From NCBI GenBank assembly GCA_036897485.1, contig JAYMTF010001420.1, positions 1-23,508 of the forward strand: a stretch of DNA of 23,508 bases, given 5' to 3'. The notes beneath the pieces were generated by a model. That model was not told where the DNA came from, searched no databases, and was given only the letters and a program-made list of their open reading frames with translations. The stretch's first letter is position 1, and the number at the start of each line of letters is the position of its first letter. Source of the DNA: Pelargonium nanum. Taxonomy: Eukaryota; Streptophyta; Magnoliopsida; Geraniales; Geraniaceae. Both the position numbers and the translations under genes were made by a program. Below are positions 20,501-23,508 of the stretch, in pieces.

Positions 20501-22591
20501 AGCTGCAATAGGGTCGGGCTGAACACCATGCAAATCACCAGATACACTGTGAGAACGAATCATACTTGGAGCAATTGCATCTCCATTTGCTTTAATGTGC
20601 TCTTTCGCAGTGACCTGCACATTTAAGTTCAGGTACAATCTTACACTGAAAAGATAGCAGGAAAAGCACGAGCACAGAATTGGCATGTAGATAGAAGACA
20701 AAAGGGGAGAATTTAACAGTTCACAAGATCAAACAATCGCACGTCTATTTTCTACAGGGAGACGTTTGAGAGAGGAATGTTCATAATGTACTCACAGTAG
20801 TCCCATTAGTAAGCAAATATGGACCGTCTACTTTGGAATTATCAGTCATATTATCTTCATCGTCGGATCCTTCTACACTCTCAAATGCACTAGCACTAGC
20901 AATTGGAGACTTAGGAGTAGTAGGTCTAATAAAACTTCCAGCTCTTTTGGTAGAACCCATGTGCCCTGGTGATTTCCCTGAAGTAAACATGTTTCATCAG
21001 TAAAAATAATACTAAGAAATACCAGGCCTAATGAAGTTCTGGAAACATTTGCTTTAAAATAAACAGGTGTGAGGTGTCCTTGTTGAGTTTCAAATCAATA
21101 GTTACATACGTGTGATATAAGCATTAAGCAGACAATATTACAGCATACGAAGTCCAACCATGAATCATCACACATAGCCAGGTTGAGAACATAACTTCCC
21201 AAAAAAAAAGGAAAGCAAAAGAAATGGAACAGTTTAAGTGCTCCTGCTGCTTGGAATAGATTCCCAAAGAAACTGTATGTTCATCAGTACCAAAGGCTCA
21301 AGTTTTGAATACTGTTTTAGATTATTGCAAATCAAACAAGCAATATATAATCAGTTGTTCCTCCAGAGTTCAGCAAGCCACTTTTATCTCAGAAGTTAGT
21401 TTTGATAATACAGTATAGCTTGCAGGACATTACAAAAATAGGTACTTATACATTGTTGAAAAGGTTGAAGATGCAACTTGGTTCACTTCGAGATTCAGCA
21501 ATCTACCAGCATAAAGACACACTCAAAGAATTGTAGCTTCAAGCTTACTTCTAAAGACTGACTTACTACACATGAAAGCAATCTTAACTTTTCAAAGCAC
21601 ATGGTAAATACATTGCAGAACCTTATCCTCTTTCTATGACCAATGTGTACAACAGACACCTTGTTTCATTGCATCAATCTTCTATTATCTTTCTTATTTC
21701 AGTATGCTAACTCAAATTCTAGAGGACATTCAGAATCAGATATATAACACTGTTTCTTTTCCTCTGTGTTTTATTACATCTCATGAACTACAGAAGGTCA
21801 TTCAGGATAGTTCCATATCAAAACATAGAATACATTATAAATAGAACTAGAATACATTATAAATAGAACTAGTGTATCACCAAAAATGGCATGTATCTCA
21901 ATTCTCTACATGATCAAAGCATTTTCAATTATGCAATATGCATCTCATAATTAGCCAAGATACTTGCTCTGTCCAGCACAAAATAATCTGTATAATCATT
22001 TGAATTCACACACTCTCAATCAAAGATATAAAATCAACCTGAAATAATCAGCATATATAATCTCCATGTAGTAATTAAGAAGATATTAATCCTAATAGAA
22101 CAGAAATGCTCAGTAATTATATCATGCGCCATGATCAATTATAGCAGCTACACACAAAAACGTAGCTGTAGGTAAATATATATCAGCAACTTAGAACAAA
22201 AAAGCATTCACACCAACACCTCCATACCTTTAGGATGCGTGTGCAGCTTCGGCAAGCCAACCGGAATCCCATCCATGGCCACCGTACCGTTCCGCTTCTC
22301 CTCTCCGTCAATACCGCCCGAAATCACGGTAACGTCCGGAAGAGACGCCGATCCCCGCCGGTAATATCCGTTCCCCCGCCTCCGGCCGTGGCTCCGGCGC
22401 TTATCGGTGTTGTACCTCTTCAAATGATGCGAGGAATCGTCATCAGAGTCATCGTCCCTGTCTCTGTCCACCGTCTTAGCGAACTCCAGGAGCTGAGTTA
22501 GGGTTTTCCTGTGCATATAATAGGCCGAGACGGCTACGAAGGAGGCTCCGACCAGAGCCGCCATGGCGAGGTGCAGAGCATAAGCGTCCAT
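14588..22591 (-). CDS. FAC1: AMP deaminase (EMBRYONIC FACTOR 1 type), 19 exons
   Basis: The CDS is the complement of join(14588..14656, 14937..15035, 15217..15297, 15386..15559, 15648..15758, 15837..15890, 16186..16338, 16798..16938, 17075..17188, 18081..18142, 18619..18761, 18851..18918, 19161..19340, 19470..19597, 19682..19733, 19824..20002, 20440..20614, 20796..20977, 22228..22591). It totals 2,529 nt and 842 residues (Arabidopsis FAC1 is 839 from memory); phases close throughout. It hydrolyses AMP to IMP and ammonia with a zinc-dependent TIM-barrel domain. Residues about 5-26 form a membrane anchor, followed by an acidic/basic disordered segment with Ser-rich stretches and the conserved [17 protein letters not shown] region. 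Zinc ligands fit H394 and H396 (DTHVHH), H662 (RPHSGE) and D739 (SLSTDDP), each offset by three from the Arabidopsis ligands I recall. No key residue is missing. The start is the first ATG, after a GA-rich leader. Confidence 0.97.
15361..15380. repeat. GA microsatellite beside the exon 16 donor of FAC1
   Basis: Ten GA units lie within the 88-bp intron 16, three bases beyond donor GTAAT-type sequence at 15385-15381. On the gene strand this is a CT tract followed by CAG. Confidence 0.95.
15891..16185 (-). other. Intron 13 of FAC1, with a probable repeat fragment
   Basis: This is a 295-bp intron. The stretch at about 15950-16110 is richer in G+C than neighbouring introns and carries GAGCTGTCAATTTGGACCCG and several CCAAACCC/TCGGGTCGGG words. 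These resemble the GGGTCGGG-type dispersed repeats of plant genomes. Minus-strand frames here are read-through of exon 14 or chance. Confidence 0.5.
16339..16797 (-). other. Intron 12 of FAC1
   Basis: This is a 459-bp AT-rich GT-AG intron in phase 0. Nothing else is recognised. Confidence 0.85.
17189..18080 (-). other. Intron 10 of FAC1, carrying a MITE-like element
   Basis: At 892 bp this is the second longest intron of the gene. A MITE-like block at about 17472-17637 occupies its middle part. Alternating GCATGCATGCATGC occurs near 17999-18012. No gene is present. Confidence 0.8.
17472..17637. mobile_element. MITE-like element with imperfect terminal inverted repeats
   Basis: The left end TTAGGTACCGTATGGATT and the reverse complement of the right end (CTAAGGTAGAGTTTGTATTGG) are imperfect inverted repeats. 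Inside, GGAATGAGAATGAGATTCCC near the left mirrors CATTCCCATTA and CCCATTCCTG near the right. Such GGAATGGGAATG-rich short elements are common in plants and usually attributed to hAT-like MITEs. I could not define a target-site duplication. Confidence 0.5.
18143..18618 (-). other. Intron 9 of FAC1
   Basis: This is a 476-bp AT-rich intron in phase 1. No repeat or gene is recognised. Confidence 0.85.
20003..20439 (-). other. Intron 3 of FAC1
   Basis: This is a 437-bp AT-rich phase 1 intron. Nothing else is recognised. Confidence 0.85.
20978..22227 (-). other. Intron 1 of FAC1
   Basis: This 1,250-bp first intron follows the exon encoding the membrane anchor and disordered head. It contains a perfect 22-bp tandem duplication at 21826-21869. 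Long first introns can carry enhancer activity, but nothing here shows that. No open frame of interest is present. Confidence 0.85.
21826..21869. repeat. Perfect 22-bp tandem duplication
   Basis: The unit beginning TAGAATACATTATAAATAG is present twice without change at 21826-21847 and 21848-21869, inside FAC1 intron 1. Confidence 0.95.
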
Positions 22592-22770
22592 CGCAGTGCG
22601 TCTGGTTGGAATCTACGTGAGATTGTGCGGTGGAGAGAGAGAAAAACCCTAACGAAGACACAGAGAGCGAGAGAGAGAGAGAGCACAGTGGAGAGAAGGA
22701 GCTGTAGAGAGAATCAGAGAGTGCTCTGTTTTATTCGGGACAACTGCGGCTTGTTACCAGTATTTATAGT
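22592..22770 (-). promoter_or_regulatory. FAC1 core promoter and 5' leader
   Basis: On the gene strand a TATA box, ACTATAAATA, lies at 22770-22761. Transcription would then start near 22735, giving a leader of about 145 nt. The leader is rich in CT/GA repeats (GA tract at about 22670-22683), common in plant 5' UTRs. A SINE ends about 90 bp upstream of the TATA box. Confidence 0.65.
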
Positions 22771-22843
22771 GAAATGAGGAAGAGAAAAGATATACATTTT
22801 CATTTTCCTCTTCTCACTCTCTCATTTTGTTTACTGTTTGTGT

Positions 22844-23217
22844 TATTTTGGATTGTATTTTTTTTTTAACCATAGGGTTTTCGAAGTGGACTCACGATCA
22901 ACACGAGATTAGCACATATCACACTAAGATTAATCCTCATTCGAGACGGGTAGGAGTACAAGGGAGGCAAAGCTCTCCTTACCATGTCACACTAAGATTA
23001 ATCCTCATTCGTGTCGGAGGCAAAGCTCTCCCTACCATGTCATACTAATATTTATCATCATTCGAGCCGAGTAGGACCATAAGGGAGGCAAAACTCTCCC
23101 TACCAAGTTTTAACGCAACTGTATTCCCTGAGACTCGAACTCGCGACTTCAGGTTAAGATAAAACAACCCCTTACCAGTTGACCCACGCGCGCTTGGTGG
23201 TATTTTGGATTGTATTT
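22844..23217 (-). mobile_element. Full-length tRNA-derived SINE with 17-bp target-site duplication
   Basis: TATTTTGGATTGTATTT occurs exactly at 22844-22860 and 23201-23217. The 340 bp between them read, on the minus strand, from a tRNA-like head to a short A-rich tail (22867-22861). The A box is TGGGTCAACTGG (23186-23175), 10 of 12 to consensus. The B box is AGTTCGAGTCT (23141-23131), 9 of 11. Head-to-B-box spacing is that of a tRNA. The perfect duplication implies a fairly recent insertion. The 3' body contains a three-copy internal repeat. It is non-coding and would rely on a LINE for mobility. The family is not identified. Confidence 0.88.
22920..23108. repeat. Three-copy tandem repeat inside the SINE body
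   Basis: Units run 22920-22987 (68 bp), 22988-23040 (53 bp) and 23041-23108 (68 bp). Each starts CAYACTAA and ends CTCTCCYTACCAWGT, with GGAGGCAAARCTCTCC shared. The middle copy lacks 15 bp. The first two are nearly identical outside that gap and the third is more diverged. Confidence 0.93.
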
Positions 23218-23405
23218 CAAATTTACTTTTATTAACTATTTTGTGTTAAATTGGTTTGTAACTTTTTTTATTTTGCTCTTCAAATTATTTATTTTGTTAC
23301 AAATTGATACATAATGTGATTTTTATTTCAAATTTGATTTTTTAGCTATCTATTTAAATTTAATTTAGGTGTGTGAATATACTAATTTGTTTAGATTAGA
23401 TACAA
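23218..23405. other. AT-rich intergenic DNA
   Basis: This is very AT-rich sequence between the SINE and the LINE-like end. No gene, repeat or motif stands out. Confidence 0.6.
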
Positions 23406-23508
23406 CACTTTTTTTTTTTTTTGAATGGGAATGTTTATCTTATTAATAAGTGGAAAACCGAAAAAGCGTACAATTCAAAATAAACGAAAACAAAGCAAAC
23501 CAACTAAA
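23406..23508 (-). mobile_element. Probable LINE 3' end with poly(A) tail, running out of the window
   Basis: On the minus strand the sequence ends ATAAACATTCCCATTC followed by a run of about 14 A residues (23422-23409). The short AT-rich 3' end before the tail resembles that of the poly(A)-tailed insertion at 5357-5500. The rest lies beyond the window, so neither coding part nor target-site duplication can be checked. Confidence 0.5.

Noticed and set aside
22235..22501. Plus-strand frame opposite FAC1 exon 1
   Set aside because: It is the complement of a GC-rich real exon and has no independent support.
22920..23108. Possible CRISPR-like array
   Set aside because: The repeats are contiguous, without spacers, in plant nuclear DNA and inside a SINE.

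Overview
This is nuclear DNA of a flowering plant, most likely a eudicot. It is AT-rich, has small GT-AG introns, and carries a plastid chlorophyll synthase and a plant-type AMP deaminase. Both align residue for residue with the Arabidopsis proteins as I remember them. I cannot name the species. No bacterial, viral or CRISPR-like content is visible.

Layout. Positions 1-60 are the edge of a tRNA-derived SINE-like sequence. Positions 434-505 are an intact tRNA-Cys(GCA) gene. Positions 506-1712 are gene-free but hold two tandem duplications and a long inverted-repeat (foldback/MITE-like) element at about 1194-1673. Positions 1713-4367 (minus) are a two-exon mitochondrial succinate/fumarate carrier. 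Positions 4368-6105 are intergenic, with a 47-bp tandem duplication and a short poly(A)-tailed retro-insertion flanked by a target-site duplication. Positions 6206-7439 (plus) are a two-exon gene for a 133-residue Gly/Gln-rich protein that I do not recognise. Its promoter has RY (CATGCA) and ACGTG motifs typical of seed-maturation or ABA-responsive genes. Just downstream (about 7735-7874) lies a broken second copy of its 5' end. Positions 8625-13223 (minus) are chlorophyll synthase CHLG, reconstructed as 15 exons and 374 residues. Positions 14588-22591 (minus) are AMP deaminase (FAC1 type), reconstructed as 19 exons and 842 residues. Positions 22861-23200 are a full-length SINE with a perfect 17-bp target-site duplication, about 90 bp upstream of the AMP deaminase TATA box. 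Positions 23406-23508 look like the poly(A) end of a LINE running off the window.

The three recognised enzymes do not form a pathway. They are ordinary housekeeping or organelle genes (mitochondrial dicarboxylate exchange, the last step of chlorophyll a synthesis, purine salvage). All splice junctions were chosen so that every intron is GT-AG, phases match, and the joined protein follows the known family. The least ordinary items are the Gly/Gln-rich gene with its tandem splice donors and broken duplicate, the SINE with an internal triplication beside the AMP deaminase promoter, and the short retro-insertion with its duplicated target site. I found no evidence of a new multi-gene system.
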